Shown here: positions 38,791-48,769 of the stretch, piece after piece
Layout of the letters: the number at the start of each line of letters is the position of its first letter
Numbering within the stretch: the stretch's first letter is position 1
Assembly: GCA_016165875.1 (NCBI GenBank)
Contig: JABBOT010000010.1
Coordinates: 7,595,875 to 7,659,874, forward strand
DNA: 64,000 bases
Source: Acanthopleura granulata
Lineage: Eukaryota; Mollusca; Polyplacophora; Chitonida; Chitonidae
Direction: 5' to 3'
Notes under the pieces: model-generated
Databases searched by the model: none
Told to the model about the DNA's origin: nothing
Seen by the model: the letters and a program-made list of their open reading frames with translations, nothing else
Translations under genes and position numbers: made by a program

Positions 38791-41174
38791 GAATGTTTAT
38801 GTGTTTAGGTCAGCAAGTAGAAAGTCACATTTGACCTTGCATATAGCCTAAAGTTTCCAAAAAAGTTGTGGGGCAGGGGGCTGGGGAGAGAGGACCACCA
38901 TAGCAAACTGGGAGAGGGTTCAGTTGTACCCTATAGGCCTAGGGAGAAAACTACGGGCACACAAATTGCTGTCCATAAGTAGGTAGTAAAGGCCTTTTTT
39001 TCTTTTTTTTTAAAGTCAAAATGAAAGGTATACTGGGTTAAATTCATATGGGTATTTTAAGTCGGATTTAGTCTAAAGTTAGTGTAACGTCGTGAAATGT
39101 AGGATGGCTCAAGCAGAGGAAACACTTGATCGTCCAAATTCAAGCATTTTAAGATGATTTAGCCTAAAAAGGCTAATCTTTCACATGGAGGATAAAATAA
39201 ACAGCTATAAACCATAAGCCAGTTTCAATATTCACTGATTCGAATCCATCGGAAAGACAAACCGCTTTCTGCTTGGCTTTGAGTGAATTATCTGAACTGT
39301 AGGCCAATAGACAGACATGCATTTGTCTCAAAGCATGAAAGCTTCATAACTTTATTTCTCCACATGTTTTTTGGCTACTAAGACATGTGTTCCATACAAC
39401 TTGGGGAAAGTGAAACATCTTGAAAAGTGGGGTGCCTCAAGCAGAGTAAATATGATTGCTGCTACCTATGCGCCAGAAGGGGTCACCTATGCCCCGGAAG
39501 CCCTAACTTTGTAACGAACTGGAGAAAAGTTTCGTACAACTTCTGTTATCATGGAACTTGGGGATAAACCAATTTACAGCCAGTCCCGGGGTGACAGCTG
39601 TCACTGTCAGCTGCAGTCAGACAAAAACTGAAGGCTTACTCTAAGGTAATCTGTTAAAAACAAATCCCGCTCCATAGCTCCAGCTTTCCCACTGGCGTCT
39701 TGAAAGATCAAATGCAGGTGACACCTCGAGCAATAAGGCTTTTTGGCTTTCCCTCCAAAAACTGACGACGCTTGTCACACATACAAGAGCGCTTTTACAA
39801 AGGGGGATAAGTATACCGGTACATGTCAGGGCACATCGTCACATGTCGCTGTGCCCTTCAAAGTTTACATGTAGTTTAAATGGTGAATGTCTCCACTGTT
39901 CTGTTATTGTGCAGGAGTATCAGCATAAGAAACTGGTGAGTTATGTTGGTGAATATGGCCAGAATGTTGGGAGGTTAGAGTTACAAAAGGCCATCGTCAG
40001 AGGTGACATTGACAAGGTTGTTGTTGTAACTTGCAGCCCGTGTTATTTGCACTTGTGAATGCTTGGGCCAAAAGTCAATCTCTGATTGACCCGTCGCATT
40101 GGATCGGAACGATGTCAAAAGTACAAAACAACTGTTTATTAATGAGGGAACAGTGGAACAAGAGTAAAGCTTGCAAATGTGCATGCCCAAGAATGAAATT
40201 TGGAAAAATGACTTTTCAGCATAATTATTTTACCCTACCGTTATAGTTTGAAGTTGTTTATCATTGCAGTATTATTACATTTTTTTCGGTAACACTGACC
40301 ACAACCATTGTTTCAAACAAACATTTCCTGAATACTGATGTTTATCTTATGTCACAGTGTAGTATTGCGAGATTACTCTGACGTTTGGATTTGCATTAAA
40401 AATGATGCTATCGCTCAAATATCCACATCAGAGTGTCCCAGTGTGAGAGATATGGTGACTAACAGTTGGCATCCCAAAAAAGCACTCCATATACATCCAG
40501 CTGGTCAAATCCTTGTCACAACATCTTCCCTTCCCATCGTCACACATAGTTTTGTTAGGGTAACCCAGTAAAATTTTGTTTTTTGCAAAAAAGGAACTGA
40601 GTCACACTGCTGTCATTCACTTTGGGACATCCACCATTTCCCGCGTTGTTTAAGTGGGTCATGCACATGAACAAATGAATCGTCACCAACAGTCAAACTC
40701 CTGGACTACACAATTCACAGCGGACTTTCCTTCAGATAGTATAAGACAACAATGCTATAAAAATAAATCAACTAAAAAGTCATCAAAAGTGCATTGAAAA
40801 AATAATTTGGGAGAGGTAAAAAAAAAGAAAAAAAAACAATGTTGAAAGAAATATTACACACGCAGCCACGCAGTCTGCATGCCTTCTCCTTATAAATGAT
40901 ACTCAATTGGATTACCAATCGAAATTATGTATGGTGATGGAAAGGGAAGATGTTATGATGAGAATTGACCAGCTAGAGGTATGTGAAGTGATCTTTCAGG
41001 TTGCCACCTCATCTCTCACACTAGGACTCTCTGACGAGGGTATTTGAGCGACAGCATCATTTCAAATGCAAATCCCTATGTGGCAGCAATCTCAGACCAG
41101 CAGTGTACATGTAATTGCAGACGGGGGTTTAGAACATGCACATATGTAACAGGGTGAAATGTAAGTGCTATCTG

Positions 41175-41640
41175 CTCCTGGGCTGGAGGGAATTTCCCTT
41201 CAGTCCAATGGTAGAAGCGTGGACTCGAAATCCAAAGATTGCTGGTTCAAATCCACAGCTGGAAAGCCTGGTCACACCTAGCGTTGCAAGCAGGGCTGCT
41301 AGGGTGGCATAAATAGCGATGCTTGGTGGATCATGGGTAGATTCGACTCTCCTTTCCTGGGAAGTCACGAGGATGTGACTTGGAAAACGCTGGGGTGGAT
41401 GTAACAAGTGGACATATAAGTCTATCTACTCTCGGGCTGGGGGAATTTACCTTTAGTCTAGTGGCAGAAATGGCTTATATAGCAGGCCGTGATGCTTTGG
41501 TGGATTCTGTGTATATTTGACTTATGTTTCCTGGGAAATCACGAGGACGCTACTTGGAAAAATGAGGGGGCGAATTTTTAGCGCTGTCTTTCCCAGGCTG
41601 TAGGGAATTTCCCTTCAGTCTCATTGATTTTGTATTGAAT
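41175..41640 (+). mobile_element. tRNA-like SINE in tandem (family C)
   Basis: One unit reads GGGCTGGAGGGAATTTCCC, TTCAGTCCAATGGTAGAAGC (A-box-like), TTGCTGGTTCAAATCCAC (B-box-like), then a body ending in TCACGAGGATGTGACTTGG. Shorter second and third partial units follow at about 41430 and 41590 with the same opening GGCTG...GGGAATTT. The head is too degenerate to be a tRNA gene. Confidence 0.7.
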
Positions 41641-42803
41641 ATTTGTGAATATACTCACAGTATATATGTGAATCGACTCATGTCTATATGAAAAACCCTG
41701 TTAATGGAAAAGCTGTGAGCCCTTTTGTTTGGGTTAATCAATGGTTAATCACGCTCTGATAGACCCTTGCATGTGTGCGAGTTGGCTGGATGGGACATCA
41801 TGTCGGCCATCACAGGCATCAGTCTGGCTAGAACTATGAAAGAATAAATGAACTGGTGTGACTGGCTTAGATTGAGCAGAATGCCTTCATATAATGTTAT
41901 TTATGCCTTCTGTGTCAGACAGCTGTAAACTTAAAGTTTCCAAGGATTTGCTAAGCCATGAAAGCAAGGATTTTGTTTTGTGAACAACTGCCCAGTGAGC
42001 CTTGCGAAAAAGATGGGCTGCCAAACGTGATTTCCCTCTTGGCAAGAATGGCTTCCTTGTGGGCTAGTGTCCGAAATTAACATCCTGAAGGATCAGCACA
42101 TTGGCTTGAATTGGCTACACCGTTACAGTTAAAAAATCTGTCTGAATAAAAGGTTCGACAGATATGCCATACCCTTCTCCTTATCTAACCTCAAGTTTGA
42201 AGCACAAAATGTTGCGTTCTTGGCCTACATGCTGTAAAGATAGGCGATCCCTGGTCACAGAATTCAAGGGTCCTTGCATCCATTGATTCCAGCAAATCAT
42301 GCATCGCATCAGATTTATGTTGTCTTTCTAGTTTTAATGTATAGTTGTTCTTAACTTGTTGATTTACAAATAAAACATTTTATCTATGTAGGTGAAATCA
42401 TCGTTGATGGGCATGGTGGGAAAGCATTGTTGTGTAAACACACGCAAGTACAAAGGTAGGTCATGTGTGAGTACTAAGGGAGGTAATTCACCATCTTGGA
42501 CTAGAAGTCTGGATAAACGACAAACCCTATAAACCGCCAACAAAGTTTTAGGATTTAAGGTTTGCAAATAACCGGGCTGCACTATACATTAGTAATTCTT
42601 CCTCACGATTGAGCCTTCAGGCCGTCTGTAATTTCTCTCTGACTCTTCAGTCTTTCTCTACCATTTTTATAGAAGAGTCTCACCATCATGAGACCACAGA
42701 GATGCCCACCAAAACCTAAATGTCATGGCTGTGGTTTACTGGGTCATTCACTGCCCCAATTTTTGTTACAGTCTGAGCTTTTCTGCACTTGCCTGTCCTC
42801 ACC

Positions 42804-43623
42804 ATGCCTGGAATCAAGGGATTTTTGAGAGAAAACGTCGTGTTGTTGACGTTTATACCCATGATAATTGGCATCCACTATGCCTGGTACCGCATACAGC
42901 AGAACGAGACTCTTGTACCAAGTGGCGCGAAGAAAGCTAAATTATTCGGCCACTCTGTTGTACCAGAGACTTCTGAGGACAAGTCATCTCCAAGTAAAAA
43001 GTAGAGCAGTTCTAAAGGTGATCTTCATAATAAAGTTAGAAGTTGTTTTCTGTCATCATGCCTATAAGCAATGTGTTATCCTCCTTTTAATATGACTATG
43101 AGCATCTAAATGCCAGTCAAAGCTTTTAGGTGATATTTATGCATAATTAATGTCATGTCTAATTATGCGTATTAATGGGCAGTCTATTTAATGTGCTGAA
43201 TAGTAATGCAAAATCACTGATACTGCTGACGTATTTAGAGGGTGAACTTTATCTTTTTATGGTTAAATAAATAATTTAATTAGGCGTATACATGTATGTC
43301 TCACTGTGAGTGGCTGAGGTGTCCTGCCTGTTGTCTTTGGTATGAAGACAGATTCAAAATGCATCAGAGATATATCACCTGAAAAATGGTGGAGCTGAAA
43401 CTATCTAGGTAGAAGTAGACAGCATTTCTGTATGCTGTGATAGAAGGCAATTTCAAACCCAAGGTCAACTGAAAAAAAAAGAAAAAGTCCTGGAAAGATA
43501 ACTAGATGAACTCCTGTTTGCCCTGAGATATTTTTTTCCAGTCTTAAAGCTTCCATGGCAATGATGTTTGGTGTATTTTCAGAAAGACATCTTCAGAAAG
43601 TTCAGCTACTAGCAGAAAGATGA
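42804..43623 (+). CDS. Upstream microprotein 1 of the MKKS locus (predicted spliced, 76 aa)
   Basis: The ATG at 42804 lies 33 nt after an acceptor (TTTTTGTTACAG). The protein starts MPGIKGFLRENVVLLTFIP, with a hydrophobic segment of about 17-20 residues near residues 12-30, then YRIQQNETLVPSG and a Lys/Ser-rich tail. This gives a single-pass membrane microprotein. Unspliced it would end at 43004 (66 aa). A good donor (CCAA|GTAAAAAG) at 42993/42994 pairs with an acceptor at 43582 (TGTATTTTCAG). Splicing 42804-42993 to 43583-43623 gives 76 residues ending on TGA, overlapping the next start as ATGA. Placement before MKKS fits the conserved MKKS upstream ORFs known in vertebrates, whose products are mitochondrial; localisation here is inferred. 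Confidence 0.75.
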
Positions 43624-43811
43624 TTCGGGAAAGGATAACAAATGTAGCTCTTTGGGCATTGAAGAATAAGGTGACTTCCTTTGGTTTGGTTGTGGCTATA
43701 ACCTACATCGCATCGTTTCCTTATTTTGTCCAAACCCAGATTTCAACCTCTGAAAGTCGAGCTATTGCTAGGAGGAAGGAAGAAGAGAAGACAACCAAAA
43801 AAGTATCATAA
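43620..43811 (+). CDS. Upstream microprotein 2 of the MKKS locus (63 aa)
   Basis: Begins MIRERITNVALWALKNKV, followed by a transmembrane-like stretch TSFGLVVAITYIASFPYF, then a charged Arg/Lys/Glu tail ending KKVS. This is an N-in or N-out single-pass microprotein typical of the inner mitochondrial membrane. The start overlaps the predicted stop of microprotein 1 by ATGA. The stop is 15 nt before a donor (AAAAAG|GTACAG, 43826/43827), which fits a spliced leader leading to the MKKS coding exon. Vertebrate MKKS transcripts are known to carry such upstream ORFs. The same mRNA is likely but not proven. Confidence 0.75.
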   Translation: MIRERITNVALWALKNKVTSFGLVVAITYIASFPYFVQTQISTSESRAIARRKEEEKTTKKVS

Positions 43812-43895
43812 AGATGGGACAAAAAGGTACAGTAATGTAGTCATTAATAGTTTTAGGGTGACACACATGTATCATAAGCATTACATATTCAGTTA

Positions 43896-44101
43896 TTAGC
43901 CTGCCAGTGCAGCACAATGACCAAGGAATCTCTCACCACTACGGTTGTTTTGAGTTCAAGCCCAGCTCATGGCGGTTTCCTCCCCAATTGTATATGGGAA
44001 TGTGTGTTTTCCGCGAGCTCTGCCTTGTTGTGCCTCCCCCCACAATGCCTGTCGCCGTTGTTTAAGTGAAATATTAAAGAGTAACGTGTAATCAGATAAA
44101 G
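43896..44101 (+). mobile_element. SINE family A
   Basis: Head CCAGTGCAGCACAATGACC, B-box-like GAGTTCAAGCCCAGCTCATG, then GGCGGTTTCCTCCCC, GCGAGCTCTGCC and the tail GTGAAATATTAAAGAGTAAC with aatcagataaag. It lies in the leader intron of the MKKS locus. Confidence 0.8.
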
Positions 44102-44164
44102 AAATCCTTGGAACCCAGTGATATTGCTTGGTTTAAGACAGAATGCAATTATAGGGCCACACAC

Positions 44165-44995
44165 AAGACAGTGTAGTTCACAACTCCTGACTTCATAAAT
44201 CACTACGTTGTGTTTTCTGCAGTAACTAAGATATCTTGACTTGATACATGACCACATTGTGTTCACATAGTAACTCAGATATCCTGACTTGATGCATGAC
44301 CACATTGTGTTCACACAGTGACTCAGAAATCCTGACTTGACGCATGACCACATTGTGTTCACACAGTAACTCAGAAATCCTGACTTGATGCATGACCACA
44401 TTGTGTTCACACAGTAACTCAGAAATCCTGACTTGATACATGACAACATTGTCATAACACAGTAACTCAGAAATCCTGACTTGATACATGACCACATTGT
44501 CATAACACAGTAACTCAGAAATCCTGACTTGATACATGACCACATTGTGTTCACACAGTAACTCAGAAATCCTGACTTGATGCATGACCACATTGTGTTC
44601 ACACAGTAACTCAGAAATCCTGACTTGATGCATGACCACATTGTGTTCACACAGTAACTCAGAAATCCTGACTTGATGCATGACCACATTGTGTTCACAC
44701 AGTAACTAAGAAATCCTGACTTGATGCATGACAACATTGTCATAACACAGTAACTCAGAAATCCTGACTTGATACATGACAACATTGTCATAACAGTAAC
44801 TCTGAAATCCGGACTTAATACATGACTACATTGTCATAACACAGTAACTCAGAAATCCTGACTTGATACATGACAACGTTGTGATAACACAGTAACTCAG
44901 AAATCCTGACTTGATACATAACTACATTGTCATAAGGCAGTAACTCTGCAATCCTGACTTGATACATGACTACATAGTCGTAACACACATAAACT
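44165..44995. repeat. 48-bp minisatellite, about 17 units, in the MKKS leader intron
   Basis: Units read CAGTAACTCAGAAATCCTG, ACTTGATACATGACCACATT, then GT(G/C)(A/T)T(A/C)A-type variants. Two unit types alternate in blocks: one with TTGTGTTCACA, one with TTGTCATAACA. The 16-codon period leaves open frames on the minus strand that are not genes. Confidence 0.93.
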
Positions 44996-45150
44996 GGCAA
45001 GTCCTGTCTTTTGTGTACATCTACATGTTCACATATTGTGGATGTACGTCTGCTGCTAATTGTTGCAGGATTTATTCTTCAGATTTGATGATTGTGTGAT
45101 ATCCATGACAAAGGGCTTGTCTAAGTGGTTGTGCAGTCTGGGAAGGCTCC

Positions 45151-45234
45151 ATGTTTATATTGCTTTCCCCCGGACAGCATGTCGGTGGACAGAACCAGGG
45201 TAGATATAAGGAAGGAGGCGGATTTTCAGCGTGA
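45151..45234 (+). promoter_or_regulatory. Out-of-frame uORF overlapping the MKKS start codon
   Basis: An ATG at 45151 opens a 27-codon frame ending in TGA at 45232-45234, past the MKKS ATG at 45179. Ribosomes using it would bypass the MKKS start, which would lower MKKS translation. Two shorter uORFs (MIV and MTKGLS) precede it in the same leader. The regulatory effect is inferred. Confidence 0.5.
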
Positions 45235-48200
45235 CCTGATTACCTCTCCTGACCTCCAGGCCTGTATCGGACTCTTCAGGGATATCGTCCAGTCTTCCTA
45301 TGGGCCTCAAGGTTGTCTGAAGTCAGTACAGAACTGCTGCGGAGGTCACCTGACCGTGACGTCCTCATCATGCAGACTGTTTGGAGCCCTGTCTGTTTCC
45401 AAGCCCGTTCTTCAGCTCATTGTTGGAGCAGTCCAAGGTCACATGCGGGCGTTCGGTGATGGTGGGTTGTTCGCTGCTCTCCTCTGTCTCAATCTGATAG
45501 AGAATTCACTACGCCTTCCTATCCAACAACGTGTTGCTGTGGACCTGTTTGATTGTTTTCTAAGACAAGCTGTGGACTATTTGAAATCCACAGATTGTAG
45601 GTGTAAGCATGCTCCGACGGACCACAACTTGGAGTTTTTGCTGAAACTGGCACGAAGTGTTTTAGGGTCGAAACCATTGTGCAGTTTATATGGCTCCAGG
45701 CTGGACTACATGAGCAGAATCTTGGTGGAAGCTTTCCTCCAATCCCTTCCTGAATCAAAAGCACTACCCTGTGGACCAGAAACTATCCATTTTTTGACAG
45801 AGCCTGGGTTTTCTGTCACAGACTCTAAAGTTTTTGCAGGACTCCTGCTGGATACCTGTGGTAGAGATGTTTCCATAGTGCACAATTTGAAGTGCCACAG
45901 TCTTGGGCCTAATAGCCACAGTACTGTACCTGTTGTCGTTATAAACATTTCACTTTCTGGCGACCTGGAAGACTTTGTTGAAGCAGAAGGCTATGAAGTG
46001 AATTGTGATGTAAATGTGGACAAAGTCTCTGTACAGAGGTTACAGAGTTTTGCAGAGTCACTTGTTAACAGTGGCACAAAAGCTGTGTTCTGCCAAAAAG
46101 TTGTGCATCCAGACATTAAGATGTGTTTGAAAAGGCAAGGCATCCTTGTGATTGACAGGTTGGGTGGGGCTATGTGTAAAACCATCCAACAGTTCACAGG
46201 TATGTTTAGACTTAATGTTCTATATCTGTATGTGTTCTTGGTTTAAAGAGGGCATATCAAATACGTGTAAATGTAGGCTAGTATTCAGAATCGAAAATGT
46301 TGTTTTATATTTATACATGTACATGGAAATTATAAGCTCAATCACTGGACACTCCTGTCACTACCTCAGCATCATTTTTAGTAGGTATAACATTGGATAA
46401 TACAAATATGTACTGTCCTTTATACATGTATATGTACCACAACCTCATTAAAGAAAGACAGATACATGTACTTCGTCAATTTAAATTCTTCCTTTATGTC
46501 CAGGAGCCCCGGTTATCAGCTGTATTTCCCCATCTGTGGATCCCACCTGTGTGGGATTTCTGGCAAGTATTAGGGTGGAAGTTTTTCATGGCAAGAATTA
46601 TCTCCTCCTGACCTCTCCCTCTTCTCAGGATGTGACTGTTGTGCTGTGTAACAGAGGAGAGGAGAAGGTGGAGGAGCTCAAGGTGGGTAATGGATAAATG
46701 CTTGACTTGCTTACCTGAGAATTTGTGGATTACTTTAATATTTGTCGGAGAGCTTAGCATGCTAGTGCAGCACAATGACTCAGGAGCCTCTCACCAATGC
46801 TGTTTCAGTCTGACTCATGCTGACTTCCTCTCCTGTTGTATATGGGAAGGCCTTGCCAGCGACCTGCGGAGTGTTGTAGGTTTCCCCCGGGCTCTGCTCA
46901 GTTTTCTCTCATGACCATGCTCGCCACCATCATGTAATCAAGTACTGTTAAGTATGGCATAAAACTAAAATCAAATAAGTAATGGATTTCTGTCTGGAAT
47001 CTAGTTAAATGACAACTGGTCCAAGCTTAACTTCCACAATGACCAGTCTGAATCGTTACATTCACTTACCTGGAACTCGAACTTAACTTCCGCCATGACC
47101 AGTCTGAATCGTTACATTGACTTACCTGGAACTCGAACTTAACTTCCGCCATGACCAGTCTGAATCGTTACATTCACTAACCTGGAACTTAGTCATAATG
47201 ACAAACAGCTGATTGTACTCCTAGTTGTCATTATTTAAAACTGCCTTTTCCTACTTTTTCAGTAAAAGCTGCGCTGTATCTGCTCTTTCTTGATTAATTG
47301 TAAAAAATATGAGGTTTTGGATGGAGTTCTCAGCTCAGTTCAGACAGTATGATGTAGTGGGTATCTCAGTACTCTAACAGTAAGTTATTTATTTTATTTG
47401 GTTGGTGTTTAAGGCTGTTCGTAAAAATATGTCGCTTATATGACGGTGGCCAGCATTATGTTGGGAGGAAACCGGGCAGAGCCCCGGGGGAAGGCCATGA
47501 CCATCTGCGTGTTACTGGCAGACCTTCCCATGTACGACCGGAGAGAAAGCCAGCATGAGCTGAACTTTAACTCAGAGCATCCGAATTGGTGGGAGGCTTC
47601 TGGGTCATTATGCTGCGCTAACACACTAACCAACTGAGCCACGGACCACCCCACCCCAAAACTGTAATAGCTGTACATGTAAGAGCTCATTGTTTTGAAT
47701 ATTGCTTTTCATGTATTGACCAAATACTGGGAGCTGTTGGTCTCAAAAGATGCAAATCTGAAGAAATTCATATTTACGCTATTGTGTTGTTCGCAATATA
47801 CATATATCACCTTAATTGTTAGCATGAACTTCAAAAGGTTGCAGTATTTAAAAAATGAAAGATTTAGAACTGCTAATGCTACTTGTATCTTTTACAGTAC
47901 AGTTGTGGATAACTTCTGATCTATGCCCGCTGTTGTGTTATCCCAAGTGCAGGTGGTGAGTGAAGCAGCTGTCCTGTCTCTGTACTGTCATCTCCAGCAG
48001 CCTGAGGTGCTCTCTGGGGGAGGGTGCTGGCAGACACACCTGGCCAGTCACACTCGGCAACAGGTACAAATCATCACCTCCAGGTTAAGAGTCATGTGAC
48101 GTATTTGAAATATGACACAGGCCTAGTAGCAGTTGGTGGCATTGTTTGTATGAAGGAAGATTATGTGTGAGCCACGGAACCAAAGAGACACCTTAACACA

Positions 48201-48769
48201 CTTGCTGAAATAGCACAAATAGTTTGTGCTCAAGTTTAAAATCTGTAAACAACACTCAAGTAAATAAAATAGTATATATCCACAATACAACAGTTTTTAA
48301 TATATATTTTCAGGTGGCAGACAGAGCAGAAATCCTGGCATTAAAATATGGAGTTTCCAAGTCAACTCTGTTAGCCGTTACTGAGGCTTTTTGTCAAAGC
48401 TTGGAACAGTGTGCTATGGCTCTGAGTAAGGATGGAGCATGTCACATGACTGATACAGCCAATCAGCATTTGTGGCAGGCACCAAGGGCATGCTGGGATG
48501 CAAGTGAACAGTGTTCTTACAGATGTTCTTGTGGAGAATTCTCTAAAGGGGAGACAACTGAGCTGAGAGCACTGACAGGTGTTTCTGGTCCACATGATGG
48601 TGGAAAGTATCTTCCTGTTTATGATAAGACTGGTGATAGAAAGACTGAGGGCTTGGCAGGAGTTAGTGTGATAGACAGCTTCCCTGTGCAGTTGAATGCC
48701 CTGCAAACGGCTGTGGTGACAGCCAGTGCTGTGTTAGGGATAAACCAGTATATCAGAGATACAAACTGA
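45179..48769 (+). CDS. MKKS: MKKS / BBS6 chaperonin-like protein, complete coding region
   Basis: Coding exons 45179-46199, 46504-46682, 47953-48063 and 48314-48769 join in phase to give 588 residues (human protein about 570). The resemblance to vertebrate MKKS is clear along the length: CYGP/SYGPQGCLKSVQN, CGLF/FGDGGLFAALLCLNLIEN, ARSVLGSKPLCSLYGS, VFCQKVVHPDIKMCLKRQG, VIDRLGGAMCKTIQQFTG, VLCNRGEEKVEELK, LSGGGCWQTHLASH, TEAFCQSLEQ and the C-terminal NALQTAVVTASAVLGINQYI. Known role: group II chaperonin relative that works with BBS10, BBS12 and CCT to assemble the BBSome at the centrosome and cilium. The ATG at 45179 is preferred because its product starts MSVDRTRVD, close to the usual length. 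The leader exon begins at 45070 or 45084. A possible poly(A) signal AATAAA is at 49453. Confidence 0.96.
46752..46982 (+). mobile_element. SINE family A in an MKKS intron
   Basis: Contains AGCATGCTAGTGCAGCAC, TGCTGACTTCCTCTCCTG, TATGGGAAGGCC, AGCGACCTGCGGAGTG, TTTCCCCCGGGCTCTGC and a tail with aaaactaaaatcaaataag. It is close to full length. Confidence 0.82.
47026..47191. repeat. 56-bp tandem repeat, about three units, in an MKKS intron
   Basis: Three copies of a unit with TTAACTTCCGCCATGACCAG, TCTGAATCGTTACATT and ACTTACCTGGAACT; the second and third units start 56 bp apart. Differences are single bases. Confidence 0.9.
47384..47650 (-). mobile_element. SINE family A, best preserved full-length copy
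   Basis: On the minus strand: GTGGCTCAGTTGGTTAGTG (A box), GAGTTAAAGTTCAGCTC (B box), ATGCTGGCTTTCTCTCCGG, GTACATGGGAAGGTCTGCC, CCCCCGGGGCTCTGCCCGG, TAATGCTGGCCACCGTC and tail AAACACCAACCAAATAAAAT. A tRNA-derived head plus a conserved central block is typical of molluscan SINEs. It lies in an MKKS intron, antisense to it. Confidence 0.88.

Larger units (their letters stand above)
36323..42803. other. Stretch without a recognised gene between the PLE and the MKKS locus
   Basis: I found no exon chain. It holds a dispersed repeat at about 36400-36480 (relative at 61386-61480), the 38.1-38.8 kb repeat cluster, an exon-like open stretch at 39925-40050 and a tandem tRNA-like SINE at 41.18-41.64 kb. 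The missing 5' exons of the minus-strand gene, and the promoter shared with or next to the MKKS transcript, should lie here. Confidence 0.5.

Noticed and set aside
41205..41275. A tRNA gene
   Set aside because: A- and B-box-like motifs are present but the cloverleaf pairing is not convincing and the unit recurs as a SINE.
43967..45000. Repetitive minus-strand ORFs (SCIKSGFLSYC-type units)
   Set aside because: Product of the 48-bp minisatellite, 16 codons per unit, inside the MKKS leader intron.
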